A DNA stretch of 63,950 nt from Phanerodontia chrysosporium (lineage: Eukaryota > Basidiomycota > Agaricomycetes > Polyporales > Phanerochaetaceae): assembly GCA_001910725.1 (NCBI GenBank), contig MJGA01000068.1, positions 1 through 63,950 of the forward strand, given 5' to 3'. A model generated the notes under the pieces. That model made no database searches, was not told the origin of the DNA, and saw only the letters and a list, made by a program, of their open reading frames with translations. Below, one piece after another: positions 12,801-25,389 of the stretch (its first letter is position 1; each line of letters begins with the position of its first letter). Made by a program: the position numbers and the translations under genes.

Positions 12801-14147
12801 GCCGGAGCAGAGCTCTGCCTCTGGACAACCGGATGGCGAAGCCGTGGACCGAACACGCGTCCCAGATTTCTGCACGTACGAAACGCGTAGTACGTGATGG
12901 ACTTGTGGTGCTCTGATACTCATGATTTGCGTCGTGCTGCAGGTGTCCCGATCTCCCAAGCTACGCCGATTGTCCGAGGCTACGTCTGTCAGATCACCGG
13001 CCATCCGTAAATCCGAAGGAACGATCGAAAACTACCCTCTGACGACCTTGGGATGCACGACTCTCCGTGATCCTGTCACACAGCGCTACACGACACATCG
13101 TGCCCCTCCCCCTGATGCCACCCACCACAATCCACCAGTACCACGCTACGGCAAACCCTAAAATCCCCCCTTTCCTCCCGAGCATGCACGCCGCCGCCGG
13201 CAATCACGTTCGTGCAGCATTTCCCGCTGCCCAGGCTCTATTGTTCGCGCTGCCACGGAAGGCGACCAACAGTGCTCACTCATCGCTCACCGGGCTTTCC
13301 ACCCGTGCACAACGCGACTCTGGCCGTTCTGGAAGCCCGGGACGCGCATGATGCGGCCCTGCCGGCTCCGCAGAAATCAGCGGCAGGGTGCCTCGTGTTG
13401 CTTTGTGGCGACGCTGCCTGATTCGGACGCTACCGCTCTTTGGACAGGAAAACATCGCGAGCATCAAGGGTCCGCGGGCGGGTTCGTGTGCGGTGGTGCA
13501 CGACGCGACGCTGAGATCGGGGCTCTCTGGGATGGGCTGCCCGGTGACGCCACATAGGTGCGCGGTTCCTCGCGGCATCGGATAACGACAGCGCTTAGGC
13601 GCGCCTGTGCACAAGGGACTTGCGAGTGATGTGGCGCGCAGTTATTCCACGATGATTGAGCCAGTGGCGGCTTTCTGGAGGGATTCCCCCGCGGCTCCCA
13701 GTCGTGTGTTTCTGGACACACTCGATGTATAATACGGGCCATGCCCGTCGCACCCCAGTAGACGAGGCCTCGCGGTCCTGTACGCTATCAGCACGGGTGA
13801 GTGCTCACGAAAAGTGCACCCGACGCTCAACGCGACAAGGAAGACACGACAGCCTCGTAGCCCTTGACGGCCACACTGCTAGACTCGGGTGCGCCGCCGG
13901 GTGCCCAACACCCTGCGCGTGCATCTCTTGGGAACGACGCTACAGAGGTCGTGTACAGACTTCACATTGGGCTCCACTGATACACGGTACGCCCTACACC
14001 CTCTCCCCTCCGACACGACGCCTGACCGCCGGGCCCCAGATGCCCCCACTCACCAACCGCTCTCCTCCGTTAACATTCCCATCTTCCGCCGGCCGAGAGG
14101 ACGCGCTGCGCGCACCCTCCGGCCCCGCCGCCTACCTCATGCCAACA
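9811..14147. other. 4.3-kb intergenic stretch, no firmly supported gene
   Basis: Long chance frames occur here because the DNA is GC-rich, but none shows a recognisable domain. A TATATATA stretch near 10421-10430 is followed by a 38-codon frame (10518-10634) of no known type. A hydrophobic minus-strand frame at 11798-12220 is listed separately. Everything else appears non-coding. Confidence 0.4.
11798..12220 (-). other. hydrophobic open frame, possible membrane-protein fragment
   Basis: A minus-strand frame stays open for about 140 codons and contains hydrophobic runs near 12060-12110 and 11960-12040 (motifs SLGCTEGMYACILAYF and LLYSSLLTIFGI). They look like two membrane segments. An intron donor-like CAGGTTCGC sits between them. 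I see no family signature and no good start codon upstream of the ATG at 12082. It could be an exon of an unrecognised membrane protein, a pseudogene, or chance. Confidence 0.2.
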
Positions 14148-15148
14148 ATGGAATCTAGAGCAGCCGCCCACGCGTTCGCCGAGGTCAAGGAGCACGGGTG
14201 CTTGCCCTACCAGGCCCGGACCTCTGGCGTGACGCGCCCGAGGTACCTGTTCGAGGAGTGCAGCACTCCTGTGCCGGCTGCGCGTACGTCGCTCCTCCTG
14301 TTCTCGATCGTAGCTGATTTGTTTTCTTGGTTTTTTGGCTTTCGTGGCGCCAGCGGCAGGACGCACGCCCGCCTCGCGCCGGCTCTTCGAGGGACACGTG
14401 CCACCATCGCCGCCGCCGCTCCCGTCGTACACGGAAGTGAAGTGGACGGTGCCGTGGGACGTGTCAAAGAAAAAGACGCGGAGGAAGGCGGCGGTGCAGG
14501 GGAAGAACACGAAGACAAGTGAGAAGCAACGGCTTCCGGGTGGGGCACCGCGCAAGGGGCGTGCAGGTGCGGTTGGGGCGAAGGAGAAAGGTATGTTTGC
14601 GTCGATTTTTCTCGTTGGTTCGTTGGATGATGCGCTCACGATGTATGCTTGGTGCCCTAGCACGGACTGCGTCTGTGCCGCAGCCCTCGCTCCCGGGGGC
14701 CCCCTCGATGCCTGACCACGTCCGCGCAAACGCCTGGCCTTCCGCGGCTGCACCCTCCGGCCCCGCTGCGCCCCTCCTCCGGAATACAGCCACGCCACAG
14801 CGCCCTGCCATGCCGACACATCCAATCCCTCACGCCAGTACGGCGCTGCACACCCGCCCGGCCGCTCGTGGCTCTCCCACGGGAGCACTCGCCGCAGGCC
14901 CGGGCTCTGTTGCGGGCCCGCCCCACGTCCTCTGCCTCTCTCCCGGCCCTGGCATCCTCTCAGCCTTCTACCCCAGCCGGCCAGCGCCGCTCGAGCACAC
15001 TCGTGGTGGCACACAGCCCGCCACTGCCCGCGTTGCACCTCCCCAGAGTTGTGTGCGGGCAGGGCCAGGCGCCGTCGATCCCGCTGCGGAGCAGCAGGAT
15101 TACTGCGCAGGGCTGTTCTCGGATGACGAGGACGGCGGCGAGCACTAG
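14148..15148 (+). CDS. hypothetical Pro/Ala-rich protein, three exons
   Basis: Function unknown. Exons 14148-14283, 14360-14590 and 14661-15148 join through GTACGT...GCAG and GTATGT...CTAG introns (76 and 70 nt) to 284 residues ending in TAG. Residues 1-46 look conserved-type (AHAFAEVKEHGCLPYQ, RPRYLFEECSTP) and are followed by RRLFEGHVPPSPPPLPSYTE with KWTVPWDVSKKK, then a basic stretch. The last 160 residues are low-complexity Pro/Ala/Gly, ending in an acidic patch (FSDDEDGGEH). The ATG at 14148 has the best context (AACAATGG). ATGs at 14139 and 14040 are in the same frame and would add 3 or 36 residues. The basic then acidic layout suggests a nuclear protein, but that is inference only. 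Confidence 0.6.
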
Positions 15149-16481
15149 AGCGACACTGCGGTTGGGACTGACGCCTTGAGGAACGACCGTGCCGCAATCG
15201 CCCTCTCTCCGCGTGCACCGCTCTTGGCGCGGTTCGCTAACGCAGTCGACCTGGCCTTTGTGGACACGTTGGGCGTGCCTGCGGTGACGATGGGCAGGCG
15301 GGCATGGGTTTTACATACGTTGTTGATTTCCATCCGCCTTTGCTTTGCTAATCCTCATGGGATCTAGATTCTTTGTGGTAAATTTCTCCCCGTCTTCTAT
15401 TCACAATACACTTTTGACTATCCTTGCTAATGTTGGACTTTTGTGGTCATTAGCATTCCGTGGGTATGTGTCCCGGGTTGCGCTGCAGCTTGCGTGGGAT
15501 GCGAACCCTGAAATGCGCGGCTTTCTACTGTATTGAGGGCACGTTTGCTGTCCGGGGTCCTGGTCGCTATGCTGGCGTCTTTGCACACCTCCATAGCTTT
15601 TCTCAGACCGTGTTGTTTAGATCACTCGTCTTGGCCAAACTATATCAGGCTGTGACTGCTGTAACTGCCTATTATGATGCGGTAAATATGTGGCTCGCAA
15701 TGGCATGTGAGTAGCGTGTTGACAGTGGGCAATTGCTACTAAAACATGCGTAGGGCGCACTTTTGCAACGTGCGACTTGATCACATATGCGACTCGCTGT
15801 TGGGATGCTTGAACCGCGCGGAATCGCTTGTCTGCAGAAGACCTGCTTGGTCCGGCAAAGAGAGGTGCTGTTGCTGTCGGCTCGCACTCCATGAAGACGC
15901 GGCCCTGTTGCTTAGGACATCGAGGCCTACGGGTACTGGTACCCTGCGGCGGACAGAACAATGAGGATATCTACCCTTCAGACAAGGTCTCTGATGCGGT
16001 ACGATTGGGCTGAAGTCATTTCTATCAGACAAACACGCCTCATTTCAGGTCTCATGCACGTAGAGTGCGGCATGCGGCGTCCCAGGTAATTAGACCCTAT
16101 CCGACTTGTGACAGACATGGCAGGCAATCCTATGGGCAAGAGTCATTGCAAACTCGAGAACCAAATCAATTACGCATATTTAGCCGCATGGCATTTCCGG
16201 ACATCGCTGGTACGTGGGGACAGTTCGCTCATCTCCACTTTCCTGAGGTTTCTGCCAGCGCATACACACGACTTCACGTCCGATGTGTTCAACCATTGCT
16301 CTGAGGATACAACGCATGTTCCGCCCCTCATGTAAGTGGATTCAAGCAATTTCACAGGAGATATTAATGAAACACGTGTAGAGCATGCCCACACAGTATG
16401 TACAGTGCTATAGGTATACTTCAAGACGTCCATCGGCACAGTTTACCCTCCCTGTTCCCCTCGTAGACGTATCTCCTCGAC
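15149..16481. other. intergenic, nothing recognised
   Basis: Contains the 3' flank of the preceding gene and the promoter of the F-box gene. Short open frames here lack any recognisable sequence. Confidence 0.4.
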
Positions 16482-19087
16482 ATGACCATCCTACTATCTG
16501 CCTTACCACCGGAAATTCTACTCCGCAACTTACTCGTTCTGCTCCCTGTCATCAATCTGCTTCGCCTAGGGATGACCAATCACTTCTTCTTCTTGCTTAC
16601 ATCCGACGAAGCCTTGTGGAAACAGAAGCTCACGGAAGATTACAATTTTCCGACGATCGCAACAGCTAGAGAATCCGGATGGAAGCTCCTCTACAAGAGG
16701 CTCTACAAACCTCATCTCTATGTGTGGGGGTACGTGCGCCGCGACTCTCTCAGCGTTTTATCACTGTCTGAGTCTCACCGCGTCTGTTGTAGTGACAGCT
16801 CGACTTACAGATTGGGCATGAGCGCATACCGTCTTCCAGAAGGATCACGGGGCGGAGTCCCGTTCCCCTTTGAGCTGAAAATTCCCGGAGCGTGCATTAC
16901 GAGTCTTGTTGCTGGTGGCCTGTAAGTTGCATGTATTCTCAAAATTCATATACCCCTCACATAATTGCAGATCATACCATGCAGTCGATGTGCACGGCCG
17001 TGTATACGTCTGGGGTCCGTTTGGTCTATTACTGGTACTAGGTGGCAGGCTAACTGAGGAGCAACAGGCGTGTTGAGCAGAGACCCCTTTGGTTTGGACA
17101 ATATCTCTGTAAAAGACTTCGCCAATCCAAATCAAGCCGCTGTAGGCCCGAAGCGCCTGGAACTTCCAGAGGCTATCAAGCACGTGAGGTACACGCTTTC
17201 ACGAGTGTCTTGGCTGCATGAATATGCTAAAGAAAGACTATCTACAGCTGCGCACGTTTTTACAGCGCTGCACTAGGCGCAGATGGCAATGTGTACACCT
17301 TCTTATCGTGGGGGCGTCCGTTCGTGCTGAGGACCCCTCTTCTGGACCAAACCCGTCCCAAGAGGAGGCCAATCCAGGTAGAGTGCGGCTGGGAGCGATT
17401 TACGGCTATCCTCACCGCGGGAGGAAAAGTTCTGGTGTACTGGCCAACCCGTGGACGAATGCGGGAAGAGGTTCTGCGGGTAAACGATGCGTTGAACCAT
17501 CTAAGTGATATCACCAATGCAGGCATCTCGAGAAGTCGACCGGATGTCATTCCCTGTTATCTCTGGGACATGGAGGCTGTACAGCCAGTTGTGCTCCCTG
17601 ACATTCCAGAGAATCTCCCAGTGCTGACGGGAACGGGCCTGGGTGACGATGCCCTCAACAAAGAAACAAAGTTGGTCAAGATTGCAGCTTCAGACCTTTT
17701 CCTGATTGGCCTCACAAACAAAGGACATGTCTTGATGTACGATCAGCTTGGAGATGAATTGACATACAAGTATGGTCATTGGGAATATGTAAGTGAGATG
17801 CCCTTCTGAGTCTGGGCAATACTGACATAACAACTAGCTCCCTTACTTTAGCGAGCTGGGGCGTATATCAAAGCATCCAGTTTTCACCACGGGAGAGCTT
17901 CCAGCCCTGCTACCGTGTACATCACCCATGCAAGTGTCCAAGTCTTTATTGCCACGAAGCGACTGACTCACTTGAACAGATATCTGCCCATTTTGAGACA
18001 TTTACTGCATATTCTACAGGTCCTCAGTCTATTGTTTTGATGTGTCGAATGCGCACGGAGACCGTGAAGCGTCTGATCCAACTACCATATCTGAAACCAG
18101 TCATCATCCCTACCCTTCAGTATCGAAGCATCATCTCTGTTCTTCTTGGTGATTACCATTATGGTGCACTCACTGCCGATGGCAAGCTCTTCACATGGGG
18201 CCAGTTCTCCAATGGCGCGCTGGGCCTCGGTGACCCCATGACGATCGAAGTTGGCCACCCCGGAGGATATTCTTCAGAGAGGTGGCGCCAACTGGCGATT
18301 GAAGCTGAAGCCCAGACGAACAACTTTTTCCCACCACCAATCGTTCTTGAACCGTCAGCGGTTCGGTTTGACTATGAACGTGGAGTACATAAGAATGAGG
18401 ACGATTATGTCTTTGCTGCTGCCGCTGCTGGCTGGCACATGGGTGTGTTACTCGCTGGTCGCGAGGTGAGCCTTCTCTTACTGTATTGAAGTTGATGTTG
18501 AGACCTTCATCCTCAAGGCTGAGTCATACCCGATTGACCTGATGGAGGTGGAACAAGCATCGGACACGGTCACTCGAGTCGAGCAAAATGTGGACATGTT
18601 TGCACAAGTTGCGGATAACCTATACCCATCTACGTTGAATGACGGGAGTCCAGATGAAGCTATGCAAGCTGCAGACAACTCTAATGGGCTGATACAACCA
18701 GAAAACACCTCGTGCACGACTGTGAAAGCAGGAGACGACCCCCATGCACGTGCGCTGGCCGAAAAACATCAGGGAAAACTCCCTCAAAGTGACGATGTCC
18801 CAGGAAACCCCGCGCGACTTGGAGCTGAGGAGGATTCAGGCAGTTGTTTGTCACGTGAAGCTGAGATGGTATCTGTTATGCCAGCATTGACAGGGGACTA
18901 TATAAACAGCTCTGTGCAAGTAGGAAGAGACTCACCCAAGCTCACGCAAGCCGAGGACAACTCTGACAAGCTAGTGCAGGTTGAGCGGATAAGCGAACCC
19001 GTGCACGCAAGGGTCACCGCTTCAAGTTGGTCCAAGATGCTTCAGTGGCTTTGTCGCTGTCTCATTTGTTTAGGGATATCAAAGTGA
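16482..19087 (+). CDS. F-box protein with RCC1-type repeats (SAF1-like), eight exons
   Basis: Predicted substrate adaptor of an SCF ubiquitin ligase. Exons: 16482-16729, 16793-16921, 16971-17014, 17068-17188, 17266-17788, 17852-17935, 17980-18465, 18503-19087; they join to 739 residues without a break. The F-box is residues 4-52 (LSALPPEILLRNLLVLLP). RCC1-like blades follow, each with the V/F-x-x-W-G signature: YVWG, RVYVWG, VYTFLSWG, KLFTWGQFSNGALGLGD and the final AAGWHMGVLL. Exon 6 must use the acceptor CTTTAG at 17846-17851; the nearer CTAG would break the frame. The intron at 17936-17979 is only 44 nt. The last acceptor (TTGAG at 18502) is the least certain junction. The C-terminal 190 residues are acidic, with degenerate Q-x-x-D-N-S repeats, and end in a Trp/Cys-rich hydrophobic stretch. 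Yeast Saf1 has the same F-box plus RCC1 layout. Confidence 0.82.
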
Positions 19088-19203
19088 TGGGTTGAGCTAC
19101 AGGCATTCAGTGACATTAGGAAGTATATAGGGCCGCCCTTGAGGAGTAGTCTTGTACACACATGTATTGAGCATCTGTTGGTTCGCTTTCATTTGTTCTG
19201 GGT

Positions 19204-19582
19204 TGTAACCTCACTGAGGTTACAACGGACTTTTATCTACATTATACGGACTCTTAGCACACGCACGGACCCCTAGTACGCGCATATGCGCCATGGACTT
19301 TGAGTCGGCGCGCCCTCTCTGCTTCACGGGCGCCCGACCGGACTCTTTCCTTATTTAGCTAACAGCTCTGACGTCGACGACGTCCGAGCCTGGTGCCAGT
19401 AGACTACAAAAGCCGCCTCCCCTTCGAGCCCTCTCCTTAGACTCTCCGTCCCGGCTCGAAGGTACGCTTAGCACTTCCTCTGTCTCTCATGTATTTACTG
19501 AGACTCTCCGTCCTGGCTCGAAGAATATACTTCGTGCTAGTTTCTGTTTTCTGAGTAAGCTCGTCGCGGCGACGAGCTTCCA
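19204..19582 (+). repeat. E1 5' LTR
   Basis: TG...CA-bounded 379-bp repeat matching 24772-25150. The first 21 bases form an inverted repeat (TGTAACCTCA facing TGAGGTTACA). A short direct repeat, GAGACTCTCCGTCC-type, occurs twice in the second half, near 19438 and 19499. Confidence 0.95.
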
Positions 19583-19993
19583 CTTTTTTTGAAACTTCAC
19601 ACGGAACCCTGTCGCCTACGACGTCGGACGCCGTAGACAACTCCCTGTTGGTTGGTACACACGCGGCGTGTGTTACCAGAGTTCAGACGAAGACGACTTA
19701 AACCACGAAAGCATCCGCGAACCTACCTCACCCTGGCGCTCTCGCGGGGCTCGATCCACGTCTCCGTCTCAGACCTAGACGACGCACTCGACGGACCTTT
19801 GACTCCCCTCGGTTCGGATGTCTCCGTCCTTGACATACAAACTCCGGACGAAGTCGAACCTCCGTCGAGCTCATCAACTCCATCCCATCCCCCCACCTCG
19901 CAGTCTACAGACGTTCCATTACCGCATACACCGACTCCTGTCGATTTCGACTCCTCGGACGACGACCTCCCCATCAGAAGAACGTATACCAGC

Positions 19994-22900
19994 ATGGACC
20001 AAAAGAAGAATGCCACCTGTGACTCCCAAGGTGTCAAGAACATTCCCCACCTCACGCCGGGGCTAGTCACGCCCGACGTCCTCCTCACCTTTCAAATGGA
20101 CTGTCAACACCACTTCGCGTTCAAGAAAACAGCGGACGCGGACAAGATGGCAACCATCGCCCCCGGGTTCAAAGACCCGTTCATAGCCAATTGGTACTTC
20201 ATGAACGAGACGTGCCTTAAAGCGATGACGCTCTCCGCGTTCTGGATCGAGTTCAAGAAACGCTGGCTCAAGAAGGACTGGGCCGACCGTATCAAGGCTG
20301 ACATCGTCCACAAGCACATGGGCGAGGACGAGGATTTCGATACGTGGGTCGAGACCCTCGAACGACAGAACATGCTCCTCCTTGACACCCCGGAACATCT
20401 CTCCAGCGACGAACTACGAAAGCACCTGGTCACGCACGTTTGTCCCAAGCTTCGCAAATTCGCTATCTCCTCTGCCGGCAAGGCTCTCGCCAAATACGAC
20501 AACCTGAAGGAAGCTCTGTCCGAACTCGACGATGAGCGCCACCTGCACAAGGCCGAGATCGAGGCACTTCTGGAGGCAAGCCGCGCCAAGCGACGCGAGC
20601 CAACCGTGAAACTGAGCACTAGCCAGTCCAGCACGCGTTCGTCGAACGCCTTACCCAAGCTCACCGCGGCGGAGCGAAAGATCTTGGACGACAACAAGGA
20701 ATGCTACAAATGTCGCAAGACGAACGCGGGACACTTCGCCAGGGACTGCCCGAACGACTATCCGGACGCGAAGACCTACATTTCTCTCGGCTCGAGCTCT
20801 ACGACCAAAAAACCCACGCGCGTCGCAGCGGTCGACGCGACCGAACCAGACCAGCCCGACATTGTTGTTGCCGCGGTCAACACACCACGTGTGGTCGCCT
20901 CTTGCGTTCTCAGCTCCGGGGACTCTGCGTCTTCAGAAGAGGATGAAGGGTATGTGCCTCACCCTTTCGTCGAAGATCACACCTGGTTCTCTGCCGTGGC
21001 GCACTCCCCCATCACCATCTCCGCTCCCATCCCTATGCTAATCGATTCTGGATCCCGCGCAGTTCTGATTGATGAAGCCTTCGCCACCTCAATCAGACTA
21101 CGCTTTCGAGACTTGCCAGAACCGAAACCTTTGGGAGCAGCCTGGGGAGATGGCGAGCTGGTGGTCGCCACAGAATGGGTCAAGCTCAAGGTCTCTCGGC
21201 CCGACCTTACATGGAGTTCTCGAACTTGTCGGGCCATCGTTGTTAAAGGCTTGTTCGCACCTGTAATATTAGGCCTCCCGTTCTATAGACTCAATCGCCT
21301 GTCCATCGACCCCGTTGCGCGCTCCCTCGCCCGGCAGGACGACCATTTCGATATCATCCACGGTCCCGCCCCAATCTCAAGCCCAAAACCAACGCACACC
21401 ACCCGCACAGCAGCTCAACTCCGCCAAGAACGTGACGACGCTGCCGCCGACCGCCGGGAGAAGGAATGGTTAGAGGATCAGCTGTACGCTACGCAACGAT
21501 GGGATCTCGTGCGTGAGCTACAGCTCATGTTTGGTGAGAGGTTGACCGTGACCAGATCACGTGCGGCTGCACCCGCGTCCATTGATAAGGTTGCGGCCGT
21601 GCAGGAAAAGGTCGAGGAGCTTGCCTTCCGTGCGTGTCTCGAACGCGAGCACACGGATATGCGCAACCGCTTCTCGGACTGTTTCCCGAGCGGTACGCCG
21701 CCCATCTCTGACTTGCCCACCGACGTATACTATCACATCCGTCTAAAGGACGCAAATATGGTCATCGCCCGCAGGCAATACGAGTGCGCGAAGAAATACC
21801 GGGAAGCGTGGAAACTCCTCTTGGAGGATCACCTCGCTGCAGGACGCATGCGCCCCTCTTCGAGTCCGTATGCCTCTCCGGCTTTCCTCATTCCAAAGTC
21901 TGACCCTACCGCACCCCCGCGATGGGTGAACGATTACCGTGCGCTGAACTCGAACACCGTACCAGACGTTCACCCCCTCCTGTCGATCACTGAGATACTC
22001 TCAGACTGTGGGAAGGGGAAGATTTGGGGAAAGATCGACATGACTAACTCGTTCTTTCAGACACGAGTTCATCCTGATGACATCCCGTACACTGCAGTCA
22101 CTACGCCTTTCGGCCTATACGAGTGGCTCGTCATGCCGCAAGGACTGCGTAACGCCCCCGCCACCCACCAACGACGTATGTTCTCCGCCTTGCGACCGTA
22201 CACCGGCTCGGTTTGTCACGTATACTTGGACGACATCATCATCTGGTCCGACTCCATCGACGAACACTGGGCCCGGGTTGCAGCTGTTCTCGAGGCCCTC
22301 CGCGCGAATCGCCTTTATTGTTCACCCAAGAAGACCAGCCTTTTCTGCGTCGAGCTCGACTTCCTCGGTCACCACATCTCCCAGCGAGGCATCGAGGCCG
22401 ATACCTCGAAGGTCGACAAAGTCTTGGAGTGGCCGACCCCACGTAATTCCAAAGACGTGCGATCGTTCCTCGGACTGGTTCGATACATTGCAACCTTCTT
22501 GCCGGCTTTGGCGATGCACACCAGTGTGTTGAACCCATTGACGACCAAGGAGGCTGACGCGTCCTGGCTCTGGACAGGAAAACACCAGGATGCCTTCGAT
22601 GCGATTAAACATCTCGTTACGTCGCGCGAATGTCTGACAGTGATTGACCACCAGAATATGGGCTCCAATAAGATCTTCGTTGCATGCGACGCTAGTGATT
22701 ATTGTACAGGTGCTGTTCTGTCGTACGGGGAGACACTGGAGACGGCTCGACCAGTCGCGTTCGAGTCCCAGTCGCTCAAGGGTGCTGAGCTCAACTACCC
22801 CGTATACGAGAAAGAACTGTTCGCGATAGTTCAGGCACTGAAGAAGTGGCGCGTCGACCTCGTCGGCGTACCCTTCCACGTGTACACGGACCACCGTACA

Positions 22901-24724
22901 TTGGAAAACTTCCCCGAGCAGAAGCATCTTTCGCGACGCCAAGCTCGGTGGCAGGAGTACCTCTCCCAGTACGATTTCGGCATCACATACATCGCGGGGA
23001 AATTGCACACCCCCGCTGACTCGATGTCCCGCCTTATCCATCCGGATAAGGTCGGCGCTATCTGGACAGCAACCCAGGCCCTTTGCAGTGGACCTCGGGT
23101 GCAGCCGAGGGCCACGAACATCGGTGCTATCAGTCGTCTGTCCGTTTCCTCTGACCAGGCGTGGTTGGCTACCATTAGCGACAGTTATGAAATGGACAAA
23201 TGGTCCCGGAAGCTGGCAGAGACCCTTTGGGAATCTGTACCGAAAGAGAACAGGCAAGGGCACAGCGCTGTGTCAGCGTGTGAGGCCCTTCGCCGCGGAT
23301 TGTTGGACGGTACCTCGCGGAACGGTATTGAGGTCCACAAGCGTCTTCTATACATCGGCGAGCGTTTGGTTGTCCTGCGGGTTGGGTCCCTGCGGGAGGA
23401 CCTATTCTATCACGCTCACGACGTCCTCGGCCACTTCGGTGCCGAGAAATCGTACGCCGCATTGCGTCCCAGCTATTACTGGCCTAACATGCGTTCCGAA
23501 CTAGAACACCTCTATGTCGCCGGATGCGAACACTGTCAGCGCAACAAGAGCCTCACGCGGCGCCCACCCGGTCCCTTACACCCCTTGCCCGTACCCGACG
23601 GTCGCTGCACCAGCATCGCCATTGACTTCATCGGCCCCCTGCCCGAAGATGCTGGCTTCAACAACATTATCACGATCACCGACCAGCTGAACTCTGACTT
23701 CCGCATCATCCCCATGCGCACCGACATCTCCGCAGAAGACTTCGCCGCGCTGTTCTTCCGTGAATGGTATTGCGAGAACGGACTTCTCCTCGATATCGTC
23801 TCCGACTGTGAAAAGCTGTTCATTTCGCGGTTCTGGAAGGCCCTCACCAAGTTGACCGGCGTCTGACTCAAGATGTCCACGTCCTTCCACCCACAGACCG
23901 ACGGCGCAAGCGAGCGCACCAATAAAACTGTCATCCAGGCCCTACGCTTCCACGTCGAGCGCAACCAAACCAGCTGGGTCCGCGCCCTGCCTCTCATTCG
24001 CTTCAATTACATGAACACCGTAAACGCCTCGACCGGCTTCTCGCCATTCCAGCTTCGTTTTGGCCGCTCCCCTCGCGTCCTTCCGCCAATAACCCGCGCC
24101 GATATCGACACGCTCGCCTGCGAAACACAAGACGTCGAACAATTCATCACACAGATTGACACCGACGTTTTGGAGGCGCAGGACAACTTGCTGCTTGCGA
24201 AGTTAAACCAGGCCGCGCAGGCTGACACGAAACGCAGCCCCGAGATCCGCTATGCTGTAGACGATCGCGTTTTACTCTCCACCTTCCATCGCCGCCGCGA
24301 CTACATGCAACGCGGCGACAACCACGTCGCAAAGTTTATGGTGCGGTACAACGGCCCTTACACCGTCATCCAGGCTTGGCCAGATATCTCCGTCTACACC
24401 CTCGACCTACATGAATCCAGCAACGCCTTCCCAACATTCCACGCCAGTCTGCTCCGACCTTTCGTCCCCAATGACAATACTCTCTTCCCCTCGCGCGCTC
24501 ATACCCAACCGGGCCCCACCATCACCGAGGATGGGTAACAAGAGTGGTTCGTCGACCCCATCTTGGATCGTCGTAGGCGAGGCCGCGGTTACCAATACCT
24601 CGTACGCTGGCGAAGCTATGGTAGCGAACACGACCAGTGGCTACCTGGAGCAGAGGTCGCCGACCTCGAAGCTCTGAACGTCTACTTGCGCTCCCTCGGG
24701 GAGCCGGTAGAAGACGGCTCTTGA
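19994..24724 (+). pseudogene. E1 gag-pol polyprotein with two in-frame stops
   Basis: One frame runs from 19652 to 24724 with only two stops, TGA at 23864-23866 and TAA at 24536-24538. The first in-frame ATG is 19994; the frame is open upstream to 19652. Order: gag; zinc knuckle near 20702-20749 with unusual spacing C-x2-C-x6-H-x4-C; protease with DSG near 21044; RT with YLDD near 22223; RNase H (VACDASDYCTGAVL); integrase with H-H-C-C zinc site near 23414-23536 and core Asp in AIDFIGP; chromodomain near 24545-24690. The first stop lies inside the integrase core, the second just before the chromodomain. The integrase motif reads SDCEKLF; the usual chromovirus form is SDRxxxF, so an Arg-to-Cys change is likely. 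Near-identical LTRs mean the insertion is young despite the stops. Confidence 0.9.
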
Positions 24725-24771
24725 GTCTCGCCAGCTCAGACCCAGTCAAGATTCTTCATGACGTGGAGGAG

Positions 24772-25150
24772 TGTAACCTCACTGAGGTTACAACGGACTT
24801 TTATCTACATTATACGGACTCTTAGCACACGCACGGACCCCTAGTACGCGCATATGCGCCATGGACTTTGAGTCGGCGTGCCCTCTCTGCTTCACGGGCG
24901 CCCGACCGGACTCTTTCCTTATTTAGCTAACAGCTCTGACGTCGACGACGTCCGAGCCTGGTGCCAGTAGACTACAAAAGCCGCCTCCCCTTTGAGCCCT
25001 CTCCTTAGACTCTCCGTCCCGGCTCGAAGGTACGCTTAGCACTTCCTCTGTCTCTCATGTATTTACTGAGACTCTCCGTCCCGGCTCGAAGAATATACTT
25101 CGTGCTAGTTTCTGTTTTCTGAGTGAGCTCGTCGCGGCGACGAGCTTCCA
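24772..25150 (+). repeat. E1 3' LTR
   Basis: 379-bp match to 19204-19582, preceded by a purine-rich tract (GTGGAGGAG at 24762-24770) that should prime plus-strand synthesis. Confidence 0.95.
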
Positions 25151-25389
25151 TGGGTCTGTCTTTCCATAGGCATGTCATCGTGCTAAAGCCTGGCATGAGT
25201 CCGGCTCATCCGTGGGTCATGCAGATAAGAGCCGTGGGATTACCCGCAGGTATGCTGACCCGCAACTCCAGATCACCTGTTCTCACAGCTCATGCACGGG
25301 TCTGGGTCATGCTCTGCATGTACGCAGATCCTGAGCCACGTACCTGTAAATGAGCCGTGAAAGCTAGGCTGCGTGCGAGGGGTCTGACT

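Larger units (their letters stand above)
19199..25155 (+). mobile_element. E1: Ty3/gypsy chromovirus with 379-bp LTRs and TSD TGGGT
   Basis: The element proper is 19204-25150. Both LTRs are 379 bp, begin TGTAACC and end TTCCA. They differ at about four positions, all transitions. The 5-bp target duplication TGGGT is present at 19199-19203 and 25151-25155, so this is one intact insertion. It landed 116 bp after the stop of the F-box/RCC1 gene, in the direction of that gene, beside a decayed hAT element. One gag-pol frame with a C-terminal chromodomain fills the interior. Confidence 0.95.

Noticed and set aside
17845..17940. Apparent frameshift in the F-box/RCC1 gene after the acceptor at 17837
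   Set aside because: Using the next acceptor (CTTTAG ending 17851) restores the frame through YITHAS and gives a normal RCC1 blade.
19583..19610. Primer-binding site of E1
   Set aside because: The sequence after the LTR (CTTTTTTTGAAACTTC) did not match a tRNA 3' end that I could name, so no call is made.
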